Shown in pieces: positions 8,199 through 15,220 of a DNA stretch of 32,121 bases (the stretch's first letter is position 1; each line of letters begins with the position of its first letter). Source of the stretch: an uncultured Nitrospira sp. (GTDB taxonomy: Bacteria > Nitrospirota > Nitrospiria > Nitrospirales > Nitrospiraceae); the NCBI GenBank assembly GCA_902500805.1, contig CABVSA010000024.1, positions 14,283 through 46,403 on the forward strand. The letters are read 5' to 3'. Under the pieces are notes generated by a model. It saw only the letters and a list, made by a program, of their open reading frames with translations, had not been told where the DNA came from and made no database searches. A program made the translations under genes and the position numbers.

Positions 8199-8225
8199 GC
8201 TGACAGCTCTCAGCTGGGAGCGAGG
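8198..8225. repeat. Short heptamer array between the DsrE-like gene and tusA
   Basis: AGCTGAC, AGCTCTC, AGCTGGG, AGCGAGG in exact 7-nt phase. AGCTGA (8198-8203) and TCAGCT (8210-8215) form a small hairpin. The last unit ends in GAGG and forms the likely ribosome binding site of tusA. Confidence 0.65.
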
Positions 8226-8234
8226 GATATCTTC

Positions 8235-8480
8235 ATGATGCAAGCCGATGTCAAACTCGATACGTTAGGGTACTTTTGTCCTATGCCGATCATTCTGACC
8301 TCGAAGAAAATCAAAGAGCTGGCCTTGGGCCAGGTGCTGGAGGTTGTCTCCGATGATGAAGGCATCAAGAAAGACATGCCGGCTTGGTGTGAAACTACCG
8401 GCCATCAAATGGTGGGGCTGGAAGAAGAGCAGGCAAAGTCTGGGCGGATTTACAAGGCTTTTGTGAAGAAAACAAAATAA
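8235..8480 (+). CDS. TusA-family sulfur carrier protein
   Basis: 81 residues, the normal length for TusA. The defining Cys-Pro-x-Pro motif is at Cys15 (GYFCPMPI), followed by the helix TSKKIKELALGQVLEVVSDD and the typical DMPAWCETTGHQ. The cysteine carries a persulfide that is handed between proteins in cytoplasmic sulfur trafficking. ATG 8235 and ATG 8238 are both possible; GAGGGA upstream, contributed by the repeat, suits either. The 36-nt gap to the DsrE-like gene and a strong terminator downstream (8510-8544) define a two-gene operon. A conserved sulfur role is established for the family; the pathway in this organism is inference. Confidence 0.92.
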   Translation: MMQADVKLDTLGYFCPMPIILTSKKIKELALGQVLEVVSDDEGIKKDMPAWCETTGHQMVGLEEEQAKSGRIYKAFVKKTK

Positions 8481-8509
8481 TCAGATTTTCCAGAATCGAC
8501 CAGACCAGA

Positions 8510-8544
8510 AGCCGGAAGGACCAGACGAAGTCCTCCGGCTTTTT
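8510..8544 (+). terminator. Intrinsic terminator after tusA
   Basis: AGCCGG-A-AGGAC pairs with GTCCT-CCGGCT, an 11-bp GC-rich stem with one bulged A and an 8-nt loop, followed by TTTTT at 8540-8544. Confidence 0.88.
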
Positions 8545-8566
8545 CGTTTGAGATCAGACGGGTGGC

Positions 8567-10033
8567 ATGGATCACATCGTTGAATGTGTGCCTAACTTCA
8601 GTGAAGGCCGGAATCGAGCCACCGTTCAAGCCATCCTCGACGCGGTCACCTCGACCTCCGACGTCGTGTATTTGGACCACTCGATGGATCCAGACCACCA
8701 TCGAGCCGTCCTGACCTTCTGTGGAGCCCCGGAAGCGGTCGTCGAGGCGGCTTTCCGTGCGATCCGTACCGCAACCAACCTCATTGATTTGCGTAGTCAT
8801 GCCGGCGTGCATCCGCGCGTGGGAGCAACGGACGTCGTCCCATTTATTCCGATCAAAGGCACGACGATGGAAGATTGTGTTCGGCTTGCCACGCGCCTCG
8901 GATCACAAGTTGGGCGTGAGCTGGAGATTCCCGTCTTCTTGTACGAACGGGCCGCAACTCGAGCCGATCATGCTCCCTTGGAAGCAGTCAGGCGTGGGGG
9001 CCTTGAAGGATTGGCGTTCCGAATGGCATCCGATCCTAATTGGGCACCCGATTTCGGCCCGTCTCGACTCCATCCAAGTGCCGGAGCCATCGCCATCGGT
9101 GCCCGGCCACCACTCATCGCATACAATATTAATCTCCGCTCTTCAGAAGTGGACAAGGCCCGTGCAATCGCCCGGACCGTCCGCCACTCAAACGGAGGCC
9201 TCCCTCATGTCAAGGCGATCGGCGTCGACTTACCCAGTCGGAGGATGGTCCAGGTTGCCATGAACCTAACCGACTATCAGGCCACACCAATCCTCACCGC
9301 GTTTCAGGCAGTCCAGGCGGAAGCGGCACGGCTCGGAATCGAGATGGCCGGCAGTGAACTGATCGGATTGATCCCGCAGGCAGCACTGCAGCACACTGCC
9401 ACCACAACGCTCCAACTTGATCGCTTCGATGCCAGCCAGCTCCTAGAAACAAGAATCAGCGAGAGGCTGCGCGGCAAGACCGCTCCAGAACAAACCGTGA
9501 CGGAATTTCTTACCGCCGTGGCCGATTCAAAGCCAACCCCAGCTGGTGGAAGTGTCGCCGCGTTGGTGGGAGCCTTGGCGGCTTCATTAGGAGTGATGGG
9601 GGCCCGTCTCAGCCGGCAACCGGACGTGGAACAACGTCTCCTTGCACTGAGCCGGAACCTCCACAGGCTGGTTCAAGCAGATGCGGCGGCCTACAACGAG
9701 CTGATGGCGGCCTACAAACGCCCCAAGGATGACCCCGAACGCGCCCAGACAATTTCGGTTGCACTCCAACGGGCAACTGAGATCCCACTACAGATCGTGG
9801 AGTTCACCTGTGAGGCAGCCCGGTTTCTCCAGCCATTACAAGTGGCGGCTAAATTACCGGTCCGATCAGATCTCACAGTCGGCCTCACCCTCGCAATTGC
9901 AGCTGGGCAAGCTGGTCTCTTCACCGTGAAGACAAATATAAATTCACAGCAAAATCAAATACTTATTGATGAATTTCGAGACAGAATCTCGAAGGCGACT
10001 GAAATCCTTGAGGAACTCAAGGTGTTGTGTTAA
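8567..10033 (+). CDS. ftcD: Fused glutamate formiminotransferase / formiminotetrahydrofolate cyclodeaminase
   Basis: 488 residues. Residues 1 to about 300 are the formiminotransferase, beginning VECVPNFSEGRN and containing HAGVHPRVGATDVVPFIP near 75-92, the active-site region of the enzyme. From about 315 a cyclodeaminase domain follows, seen as TPAGGSVAALVGALAASLG, largely helical to the end. The first half moves the formimino group from formiminoglutamate to tetrahydrofolate, the second releases ammonia to give methenyl-THF, linking histidine breakdown to the one-carbon pool. This two-domain order is that of animal FTCD; many bacteria have separate proteins. No hut genes lie nearby. It starts at ATG 8567, 23 nt after the terminator, with a weak ribosome binding site; the promoter is not evident. 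Confidence 0.9.
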   Translation: MDHIVECVPNFSEGRNRATVQAILDAVTSTSDVVYLDHSMDPDHHRAVLTFCGAPEAVVEAAFRAIRTATNLIDLRSHAGVHPRVGATDVVPFIPIKGTTMEDCVRLATRLGSQVGRELEIPVFLYERAATRADHAPLEAVRRGGLEGLAFRMASDPNWAPDFGPSRLHPSAGAIAIGARPPLIAYNINLRSSEVDKARAIARTVRHSNGGLPHVKAIGVDLPSRRMVQVAMNLTDYQATPILTAFQAVQAEAARLGIEMAGSELIGLIPQAALQHTATTTLQLDRFDASQLLETRISERLRGKTAPEQTVTEFLTAVADSKPTPAGGSVAALVGALAASLGVMGARLSRQPDVEQRLLALSRNLHRLVQADAAAYNELMAAYKRPKDDPERAQTISVALQRATEIPLQIVEFTCEAARFLQPLQVAAKLPVRSDLTVGLTLAIAAGQAGLFTVKTNINSQQNQILIDEFRDRISKATEILEELKVLC

Positions 10034-10113
10034 ACTCCGCCGCTGATTTGTGGGGGCCCTAAAAACATTATGAAGCAGGCTTACTTGGCCTGAGAAAGTC
10101 GAAAATCAATCGG

Positions 10114-10308
10114 ATGGAAATCAAAGTTTTTAATAACAACGTCGAAAAAGCTCTGAAAGTTGCGAAAAAGAAGTTGGCAGGTGAGGGTCTCTTCCGTGAG
10201 CTCAAGCGTCGCCGTTTTTATGAGAAGCCCAGTGTGAGGAAGAAGGCCAAGCAACGCGAAGCCCAACGACGCCGTCAGAAGTGGTTGTCAAAGCGGAAAC
10301 CCGAGTAG
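10114..10308 (+). CDS. rpsU: 30S ribosomal protein bS21
   Basis: 64 residues, normal size. MEIKVFNNNVEKALKVAKKK, then LFRELKRRRFYEKPSVRKKAK and a very basic end are diagnostic of bS21, the small-subunit protein near the anti-Shine-Dalgarno end of 16S rRNA that helps mRNA selection. The start ATG has no good Shine-Dalgarno sequence (AATCAATCGG precedes it), a feature reported for bS21 in some other phyla and thought to allow self-regulation; here this is only an observation. A 5-bp hairpin CAGGC/GCCTG sits 30-50 nt upstream. Downstream comes nth after 48 nt. Confidence 0.95.
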   Translation: MEIKVFNNNVEKALKVAKKKLAGEGLFRELKRRRFYEKPSVRKKAKQREAQRRRQKWLSKRKPE

Positions 10309-10356
10309 AGCGCCCTTAAGGCTGTTCTAACCCCTTCCGTAACCTCCTCTCCCTTC

Positions 10357-11028
10357 GTGCCCACGCCCATGCGTCAGGAGCAGATCCATGCCGCCGTCCG
10401 CATCCTCAAGCGCGAGATTCGCCGTTGGCAAGAACCGGTCGTCGGCGTGGTCGCCAAGGAATCGAACCGCGATCCCTTCCTGATTCTTATTTCCACCCTT
10501 ATCAGCTTACGAACCAAGGACAAGACAACCCGAGAGGCAGGCGACCGGCTCTTTGCGTTGGCGCGTACCCCTGCCACAATGCTGCAGCTGTCGCTGAAGA
10601 AGATCGAACAGGCAATTTATCCAGCCGGGTTCTATCGGACTAAGGCCAACTCGATTCATGAGATCTGCCGGCGATTGCTGGATCAGCATGACGGCAAGGT
10701 CCCGGACTCCATTGATGAACTGGTCAGCTTACCGGGAGTCGGGCGGAAAACGGCGAATCTCGTGGTCACGATCGGATTTGGGAAACCGGGAATCTGTGTC
10801 GATATTCATGTGCACCGTATCAGCAACCGCTGGGGCTACATCAAAACCAAGACGCCGGAAGAATCGGAAAACGCTCTCCGCCGAAAACTACCGAAACAGT
10901 ACTGGATCACCTACAACGACCTTCTCGTGCCCTATGGACAAAACCTCTGTCTTCCTGTGTCGCCCCTATGCAGCACCTGCAAGTTGACGGATCTTTGCAA
11001 TCGCGTGGGAGTCACGAGAAGTCGTTAG
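10357..11028 (+). CDS. nth: Endonuclease III, DNA glycosylase/AP lyase
   Basis: 223 residues from GTG 10357; ATG 10369 is an alternative and neither shows a clear ribosome binding site. The helix-hairpin-helix LPGVGRKTA is at 125-133 with catalytic Lys131, and the catalytic Asp149 lies in VDIHVHR. The C-terminal [4Fe-4S] loop is complete, Cys198-x6-Cys205-x2-Cys208-x5-Cys214. The enzyme removes oxidised pyrimidines and cuts the abasic strand in base-excision repair. It is about the usual length with all key residues. It is followed directly by a heptamer array hairpin (11031-11101) and then the convergent DsrE gene. Confidence 0.95.
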   Translation: MPTPMRQEQIHAAVRILKREIRRWQEPVVGVVAKESNRDPFLILISTLISLRTKDKTTREAGDRLFALARTPATMLQLSLKKIEQAIYPAGFYRTKANSIHEICRRLLDQHDGKVPDSIDELVSLPGVGRKTANLVVTIGFGKPGICVDIHVHRISNRWGYIKTKTPEESENALRRKLPKQYWITYNDLLVPYGQNLCLPVSPLCSTCKLTDLCNRVGVTRSR

Positions 11029-11030
11029 AG

Positions 11031-11101
11031 GTAAGGAGTAAAGGGTGAGGGGTGATTCGGTTGATTCTGTAAGCTCCTTACGCCTCACCCCTAACCCCTC
11101 A
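11031..11101. repeat. Heptamer inverted array between convergent nth and DsrE genes
   Basis: Left arm GTAAGGA, GTAAAGG, GTGAGGG, GTGATTC (11031-11058) and right arm CTCCTTA, CGCCTCA, CCCCTAA, CCCCTCA (11074-11101), both in exact 7-nt phase. The arms are inverted copies and can pair around a 15-nt loop. Most units contain TAA or TGA when each arm is read toward the centre. Its position fits a bidirectional terminator. Confidence 0.88.
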
Positions 11102-11105
11102 CCGG

Positions 11106-11525
11106 TTAAATAAATAGCTTCGTCTCCGCCTCAGCTGTTAAAGACAGGATCGCGGGCAGCCCCAGGACCTCATCGACGTTCCGTTCGACCGCACCGGCAT
11201 CCACTCCCATATATTCCAGGCCGGCGCTGCAGGCGATCAGTCGAAACTTCCCGACGTGCTTCGCATCTTGGAACATTTCTGAAATCTTAGGTACCTTCTT
11301 CTCTTTGAGGAGTCGGGCGACTTCCTCGGCAGATCCCGCATACTCCGGTGGAAAATCGATCTGATCGATCTTGCCTTCGGCCAGCTTTTTGATCGTCCAA
11401 AATAGCAACACCACGATTACATCCTTGCCCATCGCGGCAGCCGTCATGCCGAGCGTCGCGACCTGATGCAACTTATCGTAGGTCGCGTTGTGGGCAAAAA
11501 TAACAAATTTCGGTTTGGTCGACAT
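11106..11525 (-). CDS. DsrE-family protein
   Basis: 139 residues. KFVIFAHNATYDKLHQVAT opens the DsrE/DsrF-like fold, DVIVVLLFWTIKKL gives the central strand and RLIACSAGLEYMG carries the single conserved cysteine, Cys99. It is a different subfamily from the protein at 7668-8198, with a shorter N-terminus. Members are small cytoplasmic sulfur-relay or peroxiredoxin-like proteins. It is the second gene of a minus-strand pair, starting three bases after the stop of the exported protein gene. GGAAG precedes the ATG at a somewhat long distance, which suggests coupling. The stop codon is five bases from the convergent repeat array. The partner that donates or accepts sulfur is not known. Confidence 0.85.
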   Translation of the reverse strand: MSTKPKFVIFAHNATYDKLHQVATLGMTAAAMGKDVIVVLLFWTIKKLAEGKIDQIDFPPEYAGSAEEVARLLKEKKVPKISEMFQDAKHVGKFRLIACSAGLEYMGVDAGAVERNVDEVLGLPAILSLTAEAETKLFI

Positions 11526-11528
11526 GCT

Positions 11529-11876
11529 TTACTTCTTCCGTACCCTGGTTTTGACGCTGTTGATATAGTCCGTAATCGCAGCATCAACGTCATCGGCTGT
11601 CATGGGACGATCATGCGTTTCACTCTCATCGACAAGATAGCGTCCATGATCTTGTTCCTGTTTGAGAATGACGGCGTTGTCAGGGGTCACCTCAATCAAC
11701 ATAAACCATTCCTTCGCTCCTTGCGAGAGCACCACCTGCTTGCCGGCTCCCTTTCTGGTGATCTCAATCTGAAGCCCATCACTTGTTTCCGTCGAGGGCC
11801 AGACCCCGCTTGCAAACGACATAGCCCCGATGACGACCGTCAAGATGCCGAGGAGCGTTGCAGCTTTGAGATTCAC
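11529..11876 (-). CDS. Small exported or membrane-anchored protein of unknown function
   Basis: 115 residues from GTG 11876, chosen because it gives a standard N-terminus (NLKAATLLGILTVVIGAMSF). A TTG at 11900 or GTG at 11888 would lengthen it and no start has a good ribosome binding site. One hydrophobic segment is followed by a soluble part with ITRKGAGKQVVLSQGAKEWFMLIEV and a charged C-terminus ending TRVRKK. No family recognised. Tight linkage (three-base gap) to the DsrE gene suggests a common transcript and possibly a shared redox or sulfur task; that is inference only. Confidence 0.6.
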   Translation of the reverse strand: MNLKAATLLGILTVVIGAMSFASGVWPSTETSDGLQIEITRKGAGKQVVLSQGAKEWFMLIEVTPDNAVILKQEQDHGRYLVDESETHDRPMTADDVDAAITDYINSVKTRVRKK

Positions 11877-11986
11877 CTGGCACCACACCGCTGGGGACAA
11901 TTCATGACGACTCGATTATAGCGAGCAGGGGCGACTCCGTAAACCATCGAGATCTATCTCGTTTACCTTGAGGGGCACGTGAACAC

Positions 11987-12436
11987 ATGTTAGGATGCCG
12001 CCCGATGGACGGACTCATTGCAACGGTTGAGCAATATATCTCCACCGAAACACTCGTGACCCTGACGGCCCTCTCGATCGTCTTTTTCGTCGGATCGTTG
12101 ATCGCCATCCCTTTCATCCTGGTCAGGTTGCCGACAGACTTTTTTGACACGCGTGTACCAAGACGCTGGATGGAAAATCATCACCCAGTGCTTCGACTCC
12201 TCGGTCATCTTGCGAAGAATGTGGTTGGTGCGATCTTCGTGTTCGCCGGATTCTTGATGCTCTTCCTCCCGGGCCAGGGCATTCTGACCATGTTAATCGG
12301 AATCACGATGCTGGACTTTCCCGGCAAACGCAAACTCGAAGCCAAGATGATCGGCCAACCAGCCGTCCTCAACGCCATCAACGGGATGCGCGAGAAATTC
12401 GGGAAGCCACCACTCACCATTGCACCAAACCCATAG
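11987..12436 (+). CDS. PGPGW-family transmembrane protein
   Basis: 149 residues from ATG 11987 (GAGGGG upstream but rather far); ATG 12005, with AGGA nine bases before it, is equally likely. A hydrophobic segment at about 23-46 is followed by LPTDFF, a second hydrophobic segment around 78-92 and the family motif region FLPGQGILTMLIGITMLDFPGKR, where PGQG replaces the usual PGPG. This matches the putative transmembrane PGPGW family (PF09656), inner-membrane proteins of unknown function. It is divergent from the minus-strand exported protein gene and is followed by a heptamer array before polA. Confidence 0.75.
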   Translation: MLGCRPMDGLIATVEQYISTETLVTLTALSIVFFVGSLIAIPFILVRLPTDFFDTRVPRRWMENHHPVLRLLGHLAKNVVGAIFVFAGFLMLFLPGQGILTMLIGITMLDFPGKRKLEAKMIGQPAVLNAINGMREKFGKPPLTIAPNP

Positions 12437-12441
12437 AAGCC

Positions 12442-12504
12442 ATCAGCTCTCAGGTGTCAGCCATCAGAAAAAGAGCCCTAACGAGCTGACTGCTGATAGC
12501 TGAG
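12442..12504. repeat. Heptamer inverted array upstream of polA
   Basis: Left arm ATCAGCT, CTCAGGT, GTCAGCC, ATCAGAA (12442-12469); right arm AGCTGAC, TGCTGAT, AGCTGAG (12484-12504). Exact 7-nt phase in both, inverted to each other, centre AAAAGAGCCCTAACG. Unlike the other arrays the TGA-containing strand is the minus strand in the left arm. The right arm ends 17 nt before the polA ATG. Confidence 0.85.
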
Positions 12505-12521
12505 CCCTGTAAGCTAGACAT

Positions 12522-15170
12522 ATGACATCACCACGTCCCACTCTGTATTTGATCGACGGCAGTGCCTACATCTATCGCGCCTTTTTTGCCCTGCCGGCCC
12601 TCAACAACTCCAAAGGCCTCCAGACCAACGCCGTCTATGGATTCATGACCACGCTTCTTAAGATCATCCGTGAACATCGACCGGATGGTCTGGTCGTGGC
12701 ATTCGATGAGAAGGGACCGACACTCCGGCACGAGGAATTTAAAGAGTATAAAGCGCAGCGTCCGCCGATGCCCGACGGGATGAAGGCCCAGATCCCGTAC
12801 ATTCATCGCGCCGTAGAGGCATTGAATATCCCTGCCGTGAAGCAAGTCGGCTACGAAGCTGATGATCTGATCGGCACCCTGGCCAGGCAAGCAGAACAAG
12901 CCGGCCACGATGTCGTCATCGTCACCGGTGATAAAGACATGCTCCAACTCATCACGCCGCATGTACGCATCTACGATCCGGTGAAAGACAAATGGTCCGG
13001 CGATGCGGAATGTATCGCCAAGTTCGGCGTCGAACCGGTGCGTGTCGTTGAAGTCATGGGGTTGATGGGCGACAGCAGCGACAATATCCCTGGGGTGAAA
13101 GGCATCGGCGAGAAAACTGCCATGAAGCTGATTGCGCAGTTCGGAACAATCGATGAACTACTCAATCGGCTCAATGAAGTGACCCCCCCGCGCATCAAGA
13201 CCCTGCTGACGGAACAGGCGGACAATGCCAGACTGAGCCGAAGACTCGCGACCATCGATACCCAGAGCCCGGTGGAATTCCATCCTGAGTCCTATCGGGT
13301 CAAGCCACCGCACGACGAACAGCTCGCCGAGCTGCTACGTGAACTCGAGTTCATGTCGCTACTGAAGAGTCTTCAACCGTCGCCCAAGCAAACGGAGACG
13401 AAGCACCCGGCGCCGGTCATCATTGAAGATGAATCAGCCGCACAGCAGTTCGCTGACAGCGTACCCCCAAACACCCCGCTCGCCGTGCACTGTCTCTTTG
13501 CAGGACGTCCAGGAGTTCATGCCGATCTGAAAGGCCTCGCCCTCTCGAGTGGTGGCCACACCACCTTCGTCCCGATCGACATCCACGCCTATATGCGACC
13601 GATCATGCCCCTCCTTCACGATCCGAAGAGAACCAAAGTGGTGCATGACCTTAAAGCGACCCTCTTGGCCTTGCATCGCCTCGGCGTGACCCTGGCACCA
13701 CCCTATGTCGATACCATGGTCGCGGATTACCTACTCAATCCCAATCGCCGCGACCATAGTCTCGAAACGATCGCCATGGAACGGTTAGGCGAGCGGTTTG
13801 GATCGGAGAAGGAGCAACAGGCCCAACCGCAATCGCTCTTTGATGTCGATACCGGATCCCGAGACCACGCGACAGAAGCCGCTTCATGGTTGGTCAAACT
13901 CGAGCCCATCCTGGCGAACCAGTTGACGGAACAGGGAAGCCTGCCCCTCTTTACCAATGTTGAGATGCCACTCATTCCTGTCCTCGCAGACATCGAACGG
14001 AATGGGTTCTTACTCGATGTTGAAGGGCTACGCACATTGGGGAAAGAGCTCGAACGGGAACTCGATCGCATGATGGAAACAATCGCCGGGCTCGCCGGGG
14101 GTGAGTTCAATATTAATTCACCCAAACAGCTGGCCACGGTCCTGTTCGAGAAGCTCGGCCTCAAACCCCTGCGGAAGACCAAGACTGGGTACTCCACTGA
14201 TGAAGACACCCTGACGCAACTGGCATCGCAACATGACTTGCCCGCGCAGATTCTGAGCTACCGCAGTCTCAGCAAACTCAAGTCAACCTATGTGGAGGCC
14301 CTTCCGGAACTCGTCAGGCCGGAGACAAAACGGCTCCACACGTCGTTGAACCAGACCGTTGCAGCAACTGGACGGCTTTCATCGACTGATCCGAATCTGC
14401 AGAATATCCCCGTCAAAGGCGACTATGGCCTGCGTATTCGTGAAGCCTTCATCGTGCCCAAAGGCCATGAACTGCTCTGCGCCGACTACAGCCAGATCGA
14501 GCCACGTATCCTCGCCCATCTGTCACAAGACCCGAGACTACTCTCAGTCTTTGCCAAGGAAGAAGACATCCACATGGCCACCGCCATGGAAATTTTCGGA
14601 CTCCCCTCCAGCCAGATCACGAGAGATATGCGCCGAGCAGCCAAGACCGTCGTCTTCGGCATCGTCTATGGGATCAGCCCGTTCGGTCTTTCCCAAAACC
14701 TCGGCGTGCCCCAGCCGGAGGCAAAGAAATACATCGAGACGTTCTTTGAGCGGTTTGCCGCCGTACGGGCCTTGATGGATCGCAATATCGCTGAAGGACG
14801 AGAAAAGGGCTACACCACCACCATCCTCGGCCGCCGCCGACCCATTCCTGAATTACAAAGCGGCGATCCCACACAACGCGGCTTCGGGGAACGTATGGCC
14901 GTGAACAGCCCTATCCAGGGCTCAGCAGCGGACTTAATCAAGGTCGCCATGATCAATGTCCATAAGAAACTTCATGCTGAACTCCCACACGTGAAGATGA
15001 TCCTCCAAGTCCACGACGAATTGATCTTCGAAGTGCCGGATCATGATCTGGAGGAAGCAAAGCGGTTGGTGAAGCAGGAGATGGAAGGCATCGGCAAGCA
15101 GCTCGGCCTATCAGTCCCACTCAAAGTCGATCTGGGCGTCGGCAAAAACTGGCGCGTGGCGCATCCGTAA
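12522..15170 (+). CDS. polA: DNA polymerase I
   Basis: 882 residues, normal length. Residues 1 to about 290 are the 5' nuclease (FLAP) domain with EADDLIGTLA, VTGDKDMLQL and GDSSDNIPGVKGIGEKTA. A 3'-5' exonuclease-like domain spans about 310-490, and the family A polymerase domain runs to the end, with motif A DYSQIEPR (Asp655), motif B RRAAKTVVFGIVYG (Lys708, Tyr716) and motif C VHDE (Asp832). It fills gaps and removes RNA primers in repair and replication. The exonuclease domain appears dead: where E. coli has DTET the protein has CLFA (324-327), and the NLKYD motif is DLKAT. Proofreading is therefore not expected, as in Taq polymerase. No clear ribosome binding site; the heptamer array is just upstream. 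Confidence 0.97.
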   Translation: MTSPRPTLYLIDGSAYIYRAFFALPALNNSKGLQTNAVYGFMTTLLKIIREHRPDGLVVAFDEKGPTLRHEEFKEYKAQRPPMPDGMKAQIPYIHRAVEALNIPAVKQVGYEADDLIGTLARQAEQAGHDVVIVTGDKDMLQLITPHVRIYDPVKDKWSGDAECIAKFGVEPVRVVEVMGLMGDSSDNIPGVKGIGEKTAMKLIAQFGTIDELLNRLNEVTPPRIKTLLTEQADNARLSRRLATIDTQSPVEFHPESYRVKPPHDEQLAELLRELEFMSLLKSLQPSPKQTETKHPAPVIIEDESAAQQFADSVPPNTPLAVHCLFAGRPGVHADLKGLALSSGGHTTFVPIDIHAYMRPIMPLLHDPKRTKVVHDLKATLLALHRLGVTLAPPYVDTMVADYLLNPNRRDHSLETIAMERLGERFGSEKEQQAQPQSLFDVDTGSRDHATEAASWLVKLEPILANQLTEQGSLPLFTNVEMPLIPVLADIERNGFLLDVEGLRTLGKELERELDRMMETIAGLAGGEFNINSPKQLATVLFEKLGLKPLRKTKTGYSTDEDTLTQLASQHDLPAQILSYRSLSKLKSTYVEALPELVRPETKRLHTSLNQTVAATGRLSSTDPNLQNIPVKGDYGLRIREAFIVPKGHELLCADYSQIEPRILAHLSQDPRLLSVFAKEEDIHMATAMEIFGLPSSQITRDMRRAAKTVVFGIVYGISPFGLSQNLGVPQPEAKKYIETFFERFAAVRALMDRNIAEGREKGYTTTILGRRRPIPELQSGDPTQRGFGERMAVNSPIQGSAADLIKVAMINVHKKLHAELPHVKMILQVHDELIFEVPDHDLEEAKRLVKQEMEGIGKQLGLSVPLKVDLGVGKNWRVAHP

Positions 15171-15220
15171 GGATAATGGATATAGCCAAAACCGTTCTGG
15201 CGCTAAGGTAAAGCCTGTTT

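Noticed and set aside
11031..11101. CRISPR array reading of the short repeats
   Set aside because: Units are 7 nt with no spacers and no cas genes.
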